A DNA stretch of 5,669 bases from an uncultured Sutterella sp. GTDB taxonomy: Bacteria; Pseudomonadota; Gammaproteobacteria; Burkholderiales; Burkholderiaceae_F. Shown here piece after piece: positions 1 through 5,604 of the stretch. Position 1 is the first letter of the stretch. Every line of letters begins with the position of its first letter. The stretch lies in assembly GCA_905186105.1 (NCBI GenBank), contig LR994475.1, forward strand, positions 2,689,369 through 2,695,037. Reading direction: 5' to 3'. A program made the translations under genes and the position numbers. The notes beneath the pieces were generated by a model, which worked only from the letters and a program-made list of their open reading frames with translations, searched no databases and was not told the DNA's origin.

Positions 1-620
1 GTATCAATACGAGCTGGCGTTCCTGTTTTTAAACGTCCCTGAGGCATCCCTAATTCTTTCAAACGTTCAGCCAGTTTGACACTTGCAGGGTCACCTACAC
101 GACCTGCCTGGTAGTTTTCTAAACCGATATGAACAACGCCATTTAAAAAAGTCCCTGCACATAAAACAACGGCTGGAGCACTGAATCGGATTCCAGTCTG
201 AGTTACAACCCCGGCAACTTTATTGTTCTCAACAATGAGATCATCAACTGCCTGCTGAAATACAGAAAGATTGGGCTGATTTTCAATACGCTGACGCATC
301 GCGCGACGATAGAGTTGTCGATCGATTTGCGCACGGGTCGCCTGCACAGCCGCACCCTTAGAGCTGTTCAAAATACGAAATTGAATACCAGCTTCATCGG
401 TCACCATACCCATGGCGCCGCCCATTGCATCTAATTCCTTAACTAAATGCCCTTTGCCAATGCCACCAATGGAAGGGTTGCAAGATAGCTGACCAATTGT
501 TTCGACGTTATGTGTAACCAACAAAGTACGACGCCCCATGCGCGCCGCCGCCAAAGCAGCTTCCGCTCCAGCATTACCGCACCCGACGACAATAACTTCA
601 AACTTTTCTGGATAAAGCAT
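1..620 (-). CDS. mnmG: MnmG (GidA), tRNA uridine-34 carboxymethylaminomethyl modification subunit; 3' part cut off by the window edge
   Basis: FAD-binding partner of MnmE. Together they install the (carboxymethyl)aminomethyl group on C5 of U34 in tRNAs reading NNA/NNG codons, in the cytoplasm. Translation from the ATG at 620-618 gives 206 codons plus two bases, about a third of the roughly 630 residues usual for the family. It starts [13 protein letters not shown], as E. coli MnmG starts MFYPDPFDVIIIG. Family blocks seen: dinucleotide-binding GxGxxG at residues 13-18 (GCGNAG), [17 protein letters not shown] at about 46-62 with the conserved Cys47, [12 protein letters not shown] at 78-89, ATRAQ at 94-98, ENQPNL at 113-118, and [11 protein letters not shown] at 196-206. 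The ATG follows the mnmE TAA with no intervening base, so translational coupling is likely; a weak GGA lies a few bases upstream inside mnmE. Oddities: GGGHAG is usual where GCGNAG is read, KGPAVRATRAQ where [11 protein letters not shown] is read, and GTPPRID where GTPARID is read. Family assignment is not in doubt. Confidence 0.96.
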   Translation of the reverse strand, partial: MLYPEKFEVIVVGCGNAGAEAALAAARMGRRTLLVTHNVETIGQLSCNPSIGGIGKGHLVKELDAMGGAMGMVTDEAGIQFRILNSSKGAAVQATRAQIDRQLYRRAMRQRIENQPNLSVFQQAVDDLIVENNKVAGVVTQTGIRFSAPAVVLCAGTFLNGVVHIGLENYQAGRVGDPASVKLAERLKELGMPQGRLKTGTPARID

Positions 621-1991
621 TTATTTTCCAATACAAAACTTACTAAATATCAAACCAAGAAGATCTTCAGTGGTTGTTTCACCAAGGATTTCTCCGAAGG
701 CCTTACTCGCCAAACGTAATTCCTCAGCAAACAATTCAGGCATAGGCATGCTGCTACTAATCTCTTGAGCAATCTTGATATGTTCCATAGCCTCTCGCAA
801 GCATTCCAAATGACGCTCACGAGCCATAAACAATCCATCAACAGTTGTTGCCATACCAACAACCCCTAAGACCTTGTCTTTAAGAGCCTCTAAGTCAATT
901 CCTTGCTTAGCAGAAATACATAAATCTGTCGTGTTATTCGGTTCAAGACACAAGTCCGCTTTATTTTTAACAGTAATCAGCGGAACTCCCTGTCTTACCT
1001 CACTCAATACCTTTCGTAAAACTTCAGCATCATCGGATACCTGCCCCGAAGCGTCAAGAAGATGCAACACAATATCCGCTTTACGAATTTCAGCAAGTGT
1101 ACGTTCAATACCTTTACTTTCAACAACATCGGCTGTATCACGTATCCCTGCCGTGTCTACCATCTTAACGGGTACACCTTTCAACGAAACCCAATGTTCA
1201 ATTCGATCTCGTGTGGTACCAGGTATATCCGTCACAATCGCCACTTCCTCTTCAGCTAACGCATTGAGCAAACTAGATTTTCCAACATTAGGACTACCAA
1301 CAATAGCAACCGTTACCCCTTCACGAAGAATACTGCCTTGTTGCGCTTGGGACAAAATTTTGACCAAACTAGCTCGAACCCCCTCTAAGCGTTTCGTGAC
1401 AGCGGTCGAACTTAACACGTCGATTTCTTCTTCTGGAAAATCTAATGTTGCTTCAACAAAAGCCCTTAATTCCGTAACTTCTTCATCGACTTTTTTAATA
1501 CGCTTGGAAAATTCCCCACTTAGAGACCTTCCCGCCGCCTGAACTGCAGATTCACTAACGGCGTCAATCAAATCAGTGACAGCTTCTGCCTGAGCTAAGT
1601 CCATTTGTCCATTTAAGAAGGCTCGCTTAGTAAATTCTCCAGGCTCAGCCATGCGTAAGCCCAGTGTTCGCCCCTTTTCGAGACAAACACGTAACAACAT
1701 ACTCATTAATACAGAGCTACCGTGAGCTTGGATTTCAAGCACCGACTCACCCGTATAGCTATGAGGCGCTGGAAAATATAAGACAATCGCTCGATCTAAA
1801 ATTTGTCCCTCTAGATCATAGAAAGGTAATAAATGAGCGTAACGGTCTTTTAAAACGACATGGGAACCAAACAACGCTTCAATAAAGTTCAAAGCTAACG
1901 CCTTTTTAAAAGACAATCGCAAAATGCCTATACCACCACGACCAGAAGCGGTTGCAATCGCAATAATGGGATCCTTGTCACTGTTACTCAT
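621..1991 (-). CDS. mnmE: MnmE (TrmE), tRNA modification GTPase
   Basis: K+-activated GTPase that works with MnmG to modify U34 of tRNAs. From the ATG at 1991 it has 456 residues, against 454 in E. coli. The N-terminal tetrahydrofolate-binding domain opens with IIAIATASGRGGIGILRLS and contains SYTGE and EPGEFTKRAFLNGQMDLAQAEAV-type blocks (about 78-140). The G domain shows G1 GSPNVGKS (232-239), G2/K-loop TDIPGTTRD (254-262), G3 DTAG (279-282), G4 NKAD (343-346) and G5 SAK (360-362). The helical domain ends in the family-defining FCIGK (452-456), whose Cys is catalytically important in E. coli. All signatures are intact. The reading frame also allows a TTG start at 2000, three codons upstream; ATG was preferred because MSNSDKDPIIAIAT aligns better with known N-termini. 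Neither start has a convincing Shine-Dalgarno site. The stop codon directly abuts the mnmG ATG. The gene heads its own transcription unit, since a terminator and an opposite-strand gene separate it from yidC. Confidence 0.97.
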   Translation of the reverse strand: MSNSDKDPIIAIATASGRGGIGILRLSFKKALALNFIEALFGSHVVLKDRYAHLLPFYDLEGQILDRAIVLYFPAPHSYTGESVLEIQAHGSSVLMSMLLRVCLEKGRTLGLRMAEPGEFTKRAFLNGQMDLAQAEAVTDLIDAVSESAVQAAGRSLSGEFSKRIKKVDEEVTELRAFVEATLDFPEEEIDVLSSTAVTKRLEGVRASLVKILSQAQQGSILREGVTVAIVGSPNVGKSSLLNALAEEEVAIVTDIPGTTRDRIEHWVSLKGVPVKMVDTAGIRDTADVVESKGIERTLAEIRKADIVLHLLDASGQVSDDAEVLRKVLSEVRQGVPLITVKNKADLCLEPNNTTDLCISAKQGIDLEALKDKVLGVVGMATTVDGLFMARERHLECLREAMEHIKIAQEISSSMPMPELFAEELRLASKAFGEILGETTTEDLLGLIFSKFCIGK

Positions 1992-1998
1992 AACGATC

Positions 1999-2016
1999 AA
2001 AAAAGTTAACTTTTTT
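1999..2016. repeat. 18-bp perfect palindrome in the mnmE leader
   Basis: AAAAAAGTTAACTTTTTT reads identically on both strands. It lies 7 bases upstream of the mnmE ATG and overlaps the alternative TTG start at 2000-1998. It occupies the place where a Shine-Dalgarno sequence would sit, and none is visible there. It could be an operator or a chance A-tract/T-tract structure; as a hairpin it is A/U-dominated and has no spare loop bases. Seen directly; function unknown. Confidence 0.5.
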
Positions 2017-2100
2017 CAAAAAGAAGTGGGGCAATTGTAATGCTCACTCTTGGTACCTTGTTATAGGATGATGATCTTTACTTTTTACTTTAAGTGAACC

Positions 2101-2424
2101 ATGTCACTCAATCGAAGACCTTCAAACCAATCTCCATTTATTCTTCCTGCGCTGATTGGTGTTTGCATGGGTATTATCTCAAGCATTCCTGTGGCTGCAT
2201 ACACTGCAAACTTAATCGGAGACACTTATGAAAGAAGAGCGACAGCCTATTGTCTACTACTAGGCTGGTGTGTGTTGGGAGGCATTCTTCTCTTTTTCAA
2301 AACTTATCGTTCTACTTCACAAACCATCACTCTGCCAAAAATTGGTTTATGGTGCATCTCCGTTTGGCTTTGGTACCATTTCTTTTACTGCCAGGCTTGC
2401 TACGTAAAAAATAAACATCCATAA
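2101..2424 (+). CDS. Unrecognised small membrane protein, three predicted transmembrane segments
   Basis: I do not recognise this 107-residue protein. Three hydrophobic stretches are visible: about 12-36 (FILPALIGVCMGIISSIPVA...), 47-68 (ATAYCLLLGWCVLGGILLFF...) and 79-96 (PKIGLWCISVWLWYHFFY). The polar head MSLNRRPSNQ is positively charged, as are the YERR loop (43-46) and the tail VKNKHP. There are six cysteines (22, 51, 57, 85, 97, 100), the last two forming a CQAC pair just after the third segment, and five tryptophans. ATG 2101 is the first possible start, because an in-frame TGA lies at 2095-2097. Ribosome-binding potential is weak (AAGTG at 2092-2096). The TAA stop runs into the A-tract of the terminator at 2423. 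It is the only plus-strand gene, convergent with yidC and divergent from mnmE. Support for it being real: no overlap with a gene, a fitted terminator, a coherent membrane profile, and a position that fills an otherwise 484-bp gap. No function is inferred. Confidence 0.72.
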   Translation: MSLNRRPSNQSPFILPALIGVCMGIISSIPVAAYTANLIGDTYERRATAYCLLLGWCVLGGILLFFKTYRSTSQTITLPKIGLWCISVWLWYHFFYCQACYVKNKHP

Positions 2425-2463
2425 AAAAAGGGGATGCTCGTTTTAAGAGCATCCCCTTTTTTT
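2423..2463. terminator. Bidirectional rho-independent terminator between the 107-residue-protein gene and yidC
   Basis: A perfect 17-bp inverted repeat: AAAAAAAGGGGATGCTC at 2423-2439 and GAGCATCCCCTTTTTTT at 2447-2463, with a 7-base loop (GTTTTAA). The GC core (GGGGATGCTC/GAGCATCCCC) flanked by a T-tract on each strand fits termination in both directions. On the plus strand it ends the small membrane-protein gene, whose stop codon touches it. On the minus strand it lies 12 bases past the yidC stop. It therefore separates the rpmH-yidC cluster from mnmE-mnmG. Confidence 0.95.
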
Positions 2464-2475
2464 GCATGATAAACG

Positions 2476-4161
2476 TTAGTTCATCTGACGCTTAGCACGT
2501 TCTTCGGCGATGGTCTTGTTGATCCACCACTGTTGCACGATGGACAAGATGTTGTTCGTCAACCAGTACAACACCAAACCAGAGGCAAAAATGAAGAACA
2601 TCACGGAGAATACGAGCGGCATGATATACATCATGCGAGCCTGTACTGGATCCGTCGGCTTCGGATTCAAGAGAATCTGCAAGAACATGGTCACAGCCAT
2701 CAATAACGGCAGGACAAACCATGGGTCGGGCATGGTCAAGTCATTGACCCACAAAATCCACGGCGCACCACGCAATTCAACAGAGCCCTGAAGAACCCAA
2801 TACAACGCAAGGAACACAGGAATCTGAGCCATGATCGGCAAACAACCACCGACAGGATTGATTTTTTCCGCACGATAGAGTTCCATCATGACTTGATTCA
2901 AGCGCTGCTTATCGTCCTTATAACGATCCTGCAAGGCCTTCATTCGAGGCGTAACTTCTTTCATGCGAGCCATAGAACGATAGCCAGCAGCGGAAATCGG
3001 ATACAAAATCAACTTGACGATACAGGTCAACAGGACGATAGCCCAACCCCAGTTACCGACAATTCCATAAAGGAAAGACAGCAACCAGTAAATCGGCTTT
3101 GCCAAGAACGTTAGCCAACCATAGTCAACAACCAGTTCTAAACCAGGCGCAATTTGTTCAAGACGATCCTGATCCTGAGGACCAGCATACAAAATAGCCT
3201 TGTTGGTTACGCTCTTACCTGCTTCAATAGCTCCAAGATTAACTAAAGAGCCAATAGCGAACAGATCCTTACCAACTTCACGAGCATAGTTTTCACGCTC
3301 TTCACCAGCGGTCGGAACCCAAGCACTCACAAAGTGATGCTGGACCATAGCAACCCAACCGTTATTGGCAAACTTCTCAAAAGAAGCGCTATTGTCAGCA
3401 ATATCGCCAAACTCTAACTTCTGAAACTTTTCTTCTTCAGAATAGACAGCATACTCCGTGAAGGTTGCATATAAAGAGCTTTCACCTTCTGGCTTGCCGC
3501 CATCTCGAGTCAACTGGTAGTAAGCAGAAGGCTTAATCGTAGCGCTGGTGTTGTTGACTACTTCAGTAGCAACATTGATCCCATAATGACCACGCGTGAA
3601 GGTATAGGTCTTGCGTACCGTTACACCATTCTTCGTCGCTTCAAAGACAACGTCTAAGTTTTCAGCATCGCCCATATCAAGACGAGAGCTCACTAACTTA
3701 AATGCATCCTTGTGATTCGGGAAATCGCCGCCGATAAGACCACTTTGAGCCACATAGGTACGATTCTTGGTCAATTCGAGTAAGTCGACGTTACCAAGAT
3801 TTTCGACAGGTTCCTTACCTAAAATTAATCCTGCCAGACCAACTTCCGTCCAATCAGCTTGGCGCGGAATTTTGGTCATTTCGGTACCGACAATAACAGC
3901 ACCTTCGCGATCGAACGTAACCTTCATGCGGTCAGTCGAAACAACCACAGGATCCTTGACGTCAATAGCCAACGGAACAGACGAGCCAACATCCTCGACA
4001 CTGGGAGTAGCCACATCTGCATCTGCAGAGACCTGCTGATGGACGTACTCAGTATGGAAGAAGGACTTTTCGCCCTTGTAAACCTGATAGTTATCCCACA
4101 GCAAGAAGCAGGAGGTAAAAAGAATCACCCATAAAAGGGCGCGTTGCATTTCCTTTCCCAT
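2476..4161 (-). CDS. yidC: YidC membrane protein insertase (OxaI/Alb3 family)
   Basis: Inserts and folds inner-membrane proteins, alone or with SecYEG. It has 561 residues, close to the 548 of E. coli YidC. Order of parts: N-terminal signal-anchor helix (about 7-24, RALLWVILFTSCFLLWDN), large periplasmic P1 domain (about 40-345), then the conserved five-helix core. In the core: PIYWLLSFLYGIVGNWGWAI (about 356-375), the groove residue Lys383 in LLTCIVKLILYP (Arg366 in E. coli; Lys is what I recall for Burkholderiales), cytoplasmic hairpin SMARMKEVTPRMKALQ (396-411) to MMELYRAEKINP, NPVGGCLP (435-442), VELRGAPWILWVNDL (461-475), and the last helix with SGLVLYWLTNN (527-537). Usual proline before SGLVLYW (FPSG in E. 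coli) is Ala here. The start is uncertain: ATG 4161 has GTGGAT upstream, while ATG 4149 (MQRALLW) has GGGAAAGGAA upstream; homologue N-termini fall between them. It lies 25 bases downstream of yidD, and the terminator follows the stop codon. Confidence 0.97.
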   Translation of the reverse strand: MGKEMQRALLWVILFTSCFLLWDNYQVYKGEKSFFHTEYVHQQVSADADVATPSVEDVGSSVPLAIDVKDPVVVSTDRMKVTFDREGAVIVGTEMTKIPRQADWTEVGLAGLILGKEPVENLGNVDLLELTKNRTYVAQSGLIGGDFPNHKDAFKLVSSRLDMGDAENLDVVFEATKNGVTVRKTYTFTRGHYGINVATEVVNNTSATIKPSAYYQLTRDGGKPEGESSLYATFTEYAVYSEEEKFQKLEFGDIADNSASFEKFANNGWVAMVQHHFVSAWVPTAGEERENYAREVGKDLFAIGSLVNLGAIEAGKSVTNKAILYAGPQDQDRLEQIAPGLELVVDYGWLTFLAKPIYWLLSFLYGIVGNWGWAIVLLTCIVKLILYPISAAGYRSMARMKEVTPRMKALQDRYKDDKQRLNQVMMELYRAEKINPVGGCLPIMAQIPVFLALYWVLQGSVELRGAPWILWVNDLTMPDPWFVLPLLMAVTMFLQILLNPKPTDPVQARMMYIMPLVFSVMFFIFASGLVLYWLTNNILSIVQQWWINKTIAEERAKRQMN

Positions 4162-4186
4162 ATTTATCCACTACTTCTGTTGAAGT

Positions 4187-4477
4187 TTAAAAAAGATCTT
4201 TCGATCCTTTTTCTTGTTCTGACTTCGACATATGACAATCACTACACCAACAACGCCAACGAAACTTATTGGGTACAGGGTCGTAGCCTCGTCCCCCTAA
4301 AGGATGACACCTCAGGAGTCTGTAAATTGTTAAATAAGTTCCCTTGATAGCACCATACCGCTCTAAAGCTTCCAATGCATAATTTGAACACGTAGGAATA
4401 AAACGGCACTCTCTACCGACCCAGGGAGACAGCGTTAACTGATACAGCCGAACTAGTAAACGCAAAAGTTTAGCCAT
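4187..4477 (-). CDS. yidD: YidD, membrane protein insertion efficiency factor (UPF0161/DUF37)
   Basis: Small membrane-associated helper of membrane-protein insertion, almost always encoded between rnpA and yidC. This one has 96 residues. The family signatures are complete: LYQLTLSPW (11-19), [15 protein letters not shown] (24-38), [17 protein letters not shown] (53-69). The hydrophobic N-terminal [13 protein letters not shown] could form an amphipathic membrane helix. The ATG is separated from the rnpA TGA by only three bases, implying coupled translation; no separate Shine-Dalgarno site is needed. The tail after the DPVP motif is unusual in having a cysteine cluster, CWCSDC (76-81), followed by a charged end ([14 protein letters not shown]). 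Family assignment is certain; the biochemical role in the family is only loosely defined. Confidence 0.96.
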   Translation of the reverse strand: MAKLLRLLVRLYQLTLSPWVGRECRFIPTCSNYALEALERYGAIKGTYLTIYRLLRCHPLGGRGYDPVPNKFRWRCWCSDCHMSKSEQEKGSKDLF

Positions 4478-4480
4478 AGC

Positions 4481-4945
4481 TCAACTTTCTGAACACGAAC
4501 TCTTTAGACAACTAACACGGCGCAACAACGCCTGCATCAATTGTTCGACATCGCTCTGAAGATTAGCCTTCATTGCAGTGACACCTTGTTCATGACCAGA
4601 TACACTCTTTAAAGGTGCTCGAAGTCTTAAAGACACATCAAGCCCCAAACTCTTTTCATTTAGTAAACAAATGAGAGCTGGGGCTTGCTTTCTAGCAGCT
4701 TCTCTCAAAATTCTTTTTACAAGTGCCCTATCCACAGAACGATGCGCATTTTTTTTCCCAACGGTGATACCGAAGCGAAGCGTATGCACCCGCTCTGTCG
4801 ATTTCATCGCATTAACAGAAAAATACTTCGAAGTTAATCGAAAGGTATTTTCGTTTCGCGTATGCACAAGTACCCCATAGTCCGCACTCTTAATGATGCG
4901 AAGACTACGGGGAAACTTGAAAGATGCTGATGCCAAGTTAGACAC
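4481..4945 (-). CDS. rnpA: RNase P protein component (C5 protein)
   Basis: Protein cofactor of RNase P, which binds the catalytic RNA and the 5' leader of precursor tRNAs. It has 154 residues, longer than the 119 of E. coli, with a C-terminal extension after about 140 that ends LKSSCSES. Recognisable blocks: FPRSLRIIKSADYGVLV (11-27), LRFGITVGKKNAHRSVDR (56-73), the RNR helix region RALVKRILREAARK (73-86), and LDVSLRLRAPLKSVS (102-116). The start codon is GTG at 4945-4943; GGTA some ten bases upstream is a weak ribosome-binding candidate. It lies 27 bases after the rpmH stop and 3 bases before yidD. Oddity: in the RNR signature (RNxxKR) the Asn is Ala (codon GCA), giving RALVKR, while the surrounding Arg and Lys residues are kept. 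Assignment rests on motif pattern plus its invariable rpmH–rnpA–yidD placement. Confidence 0.94.
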   Translation of the reverse strand: MSNLASASFKFPRSLRIIKSADYGVLVHTRNENTFRLTSKYFSVNAMKSTERVHTLRFGITVGKKNAHRSVDRALVKRILREAARKQAPALICLLNEKSLGLDVSLRLRAPLKSVSGHEQGVTAMKANLQSDVEQLMQALLRRVSCLKSSCSES

Positions 4946-4972
4946 GGCAATTACCGTACGTGAACTAGCTTA

Positions 4973-5113
4973 TTAAAGAGCCAGGGTATGACGGCTCTTA
5001 GCGCGACGGCGAGCGAGAACGCGACGACCGCCCTTCGTGCGGCTGCGAACCAGGAAGCCGTGCGTACGAGCACGCTTAACCTTGGAAGGCTGATAGGTAC
5101 GTTTGGTAGCCAT
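4973..5113 (-). CDS. rpmH: 50S ribosomal protein L34
   Basis: Translation from ATG 5113-5111 gives a 46-residue, very basic protein, beginning [20 protein letters not shown] and ending [13 protein letters not shown], with tandem TAA stops. L34 hallmarks are [31 protein letters not shown]. Length equals E. coli L34; relative to MKRTYQPS-type homologues it has two extra N-terminal residues (MATKRT). L34 is a late-assembling protein of the large ribosomal subunit near the 23S rRNA core. The base composition is GC-richer than its neighbours, with CGT/CGC arginine codons, which is normal for a highly expressed ribosomal gene and not a sign of transfer. A near-ideal GAGGAA ribosome-binding site precedes it. 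It is the first gene of the leftward cluster and faces the presumed oriC. Confidence 0.98.
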   Translation of the reverse strand: MATKRTYQPSKVKRARTHGFLVRSRTKGGRRVLARRRAKSRHTLAL

Positions 5114-5118
5114 GATTA

Positions 5119-5124
5119 TTCCTC
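5119..5124 (-). promoter_or_regulatory. Shine-Dalgarno site of rpmH
   Basis: Minus strand reads GAGGAATAATCATG: GAGGAA sits 5 bases before the rpmH ATG. It is the strongest ribosome-binding site in the window and fixes the start of this short gene. Confidence 0.85.
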
Positions 5125-5136
5125 AATAGGCATAAA

Positions 5137-5165
5137 CTTCAGCAACACAAACGTGCCGTCTGAAG
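5137..5165 (-). other. Possible hairpin in the rpmH leader
   Basis: On the minus strand CTTCAG (5165-5160) can pair with CTGAAG (5142-5137), with an inner CAC/GTG pairing around a four-base GTTT loop. The structure ends about 12 bases upstream of the GAGGAA ribosome-binding site. It is small, interrupted by an internal loop, and could be chance; it is recorded because it lies in a ribosomal-protein mRNA leader. Confidence 0.3.
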
Positions 5166-5229
5166 CAAAAAATCAATTAAGAAGAAAAGGGGACTGCTGC
5201 TCTTTTGGATTCCAGTACCAGAGACAGCG

Positions 5230-5258
5230 AAAATAGTCTTCGAATCTTTACAGTGCAA
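5230..5258 (-). promoter_or_regulatory. Candidate rpmH operon promoter
   Basis: Minus strand shows TTGCAC (5258-5253), a 17-base spacer, then TATTTT (5235-5230), a partial match to sigma-70 -35/-10 boxes (3/6 and 4/6). It would give a leader of about 110 bases. A better isolated -35 (TTGACT, 5288-5283) exists upstream but lacks a good -10 at the right distance. The match is weak; only the expectation that the cluster needs a promoter in this interval supports it. Confidence 0.3.
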
Positions 5259-5529
5259 GCGCTCTAAATCAGCATAGGTGCAAGTCAACATGCGCCATAT
5301 GCACACATTGCACGTAGGATTACGAAAAGCTTGATATTAGACCTCAAATCAGAGGCTTTTGTCAAACGATAGTACCGAAAAATCTTCAGCAATACTAGTG
5401 TACTCAGAGGTTTTCTTTCACAAACCACAAGATTTAGGGATGCCCCCTTGAATCAATCACAGGCACTTGTGTAAATCTTCTTTTAGTGCCCGTTCTAGAA
5501 AGCCTAAGTAATTGAAATTTAAGAACTTA

Positions 5530-5555
5530 TTTATCCACAACTTTTTGTGGATAAA
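5530..5555. promoter_or_regulatory. Inverted pair of perfect DnaA boxes
   Basis: TTTATCCACAA (5530-5540) and its exact reverse complement TTGTGGATAAA (5545-5555) flank a four-base CTTT. Each arm contains the consensus DnaA box TTATCCACA, one per strand. The boxes face each other across 6 bases. This lies upstream of the presumed dnaA gene, so it could serve initiation, autoregulation of dnaA, or both. Confidence 0.88.
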
Positions 5556-5576
5556 GTATTCATATCTGTCTTCTTC

Positions 5577-5604
5577 TTGTGGAAATCCGCTAAAATAATA
5601 TATT
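5577..5604 (+). promoter_or_regulatory. Candidate rightward promoter (probably for dnaA)
   Basis: TTGTGG (5577-5582), a 16-base spacer and TATATT (5599-5604, 5/6 match to a -10) fit a sigma-70 promoter reading off the right edge, where dnaA would be expected. The -35 is only 3/6 and overlaps the degenerate DnaA box. The same AT-rich tract could instead be an origin unwinding element. Confidence 0.35.
5578..5586 (-). promoter_or_regulatory. Degenerate third DnaA box
   Basis: Minus strand reads ATTTCCACA, two mismatches from TTATCCACA and one from the relaxed TTWTNCACA. It lies 23 bases right of the perfect pair, same orientation as the second box, and overlaps the candidate -35 of the rightward promoter. 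Confidence 0.4.

Noticed and set aside
510..719. Plus-strand and minus-strand open frames of 60-70 codons across the mnmE-mnmG junction
   Set aside because: They overlap two unambiguous genes in other frames and show no family features.
874..1542. A 222-codon open frame on the plus strand opposite mnmE
   Set aside because: It is antisense to an intact MnmE with all GTPase motifs; its composition reflects the complementary strand and no domain is recognisable.
4164..4172. TTATCCACT near the yidC start and CTATCCACA at 4729-4737 in rnpA, each one mismatch from the DnaA box
   Set aside because: About one such one-mismatch 9-mer is expected by chance in a window of this size, and both lie in or beside translated or ribosome-binding sequence.
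4173..4186. ACTTC-TGTT-GAAGT hairpin between yidD and yidC
   Set aside because: A 5-bp stem without a T-tract is too small to call a terminator or regulator.
4988..5236. An 82-codon open frame on the plus strand across rpmH
   Set aside because: It is the antisense shadow of the arginine-rich L34 gene and runs into the origin region.
5342..5355. CCTC-AAATCA-GAGG hairpin in the origin region
   Set aside because: A 4-bp stem is expected often by chance in a region of this size.
5447..5461. Possible IHF site (AATCAATCACAGG) in the origin region
   Set aside because: It misses the TTR half of the WATCAANNNNTTR consensus.
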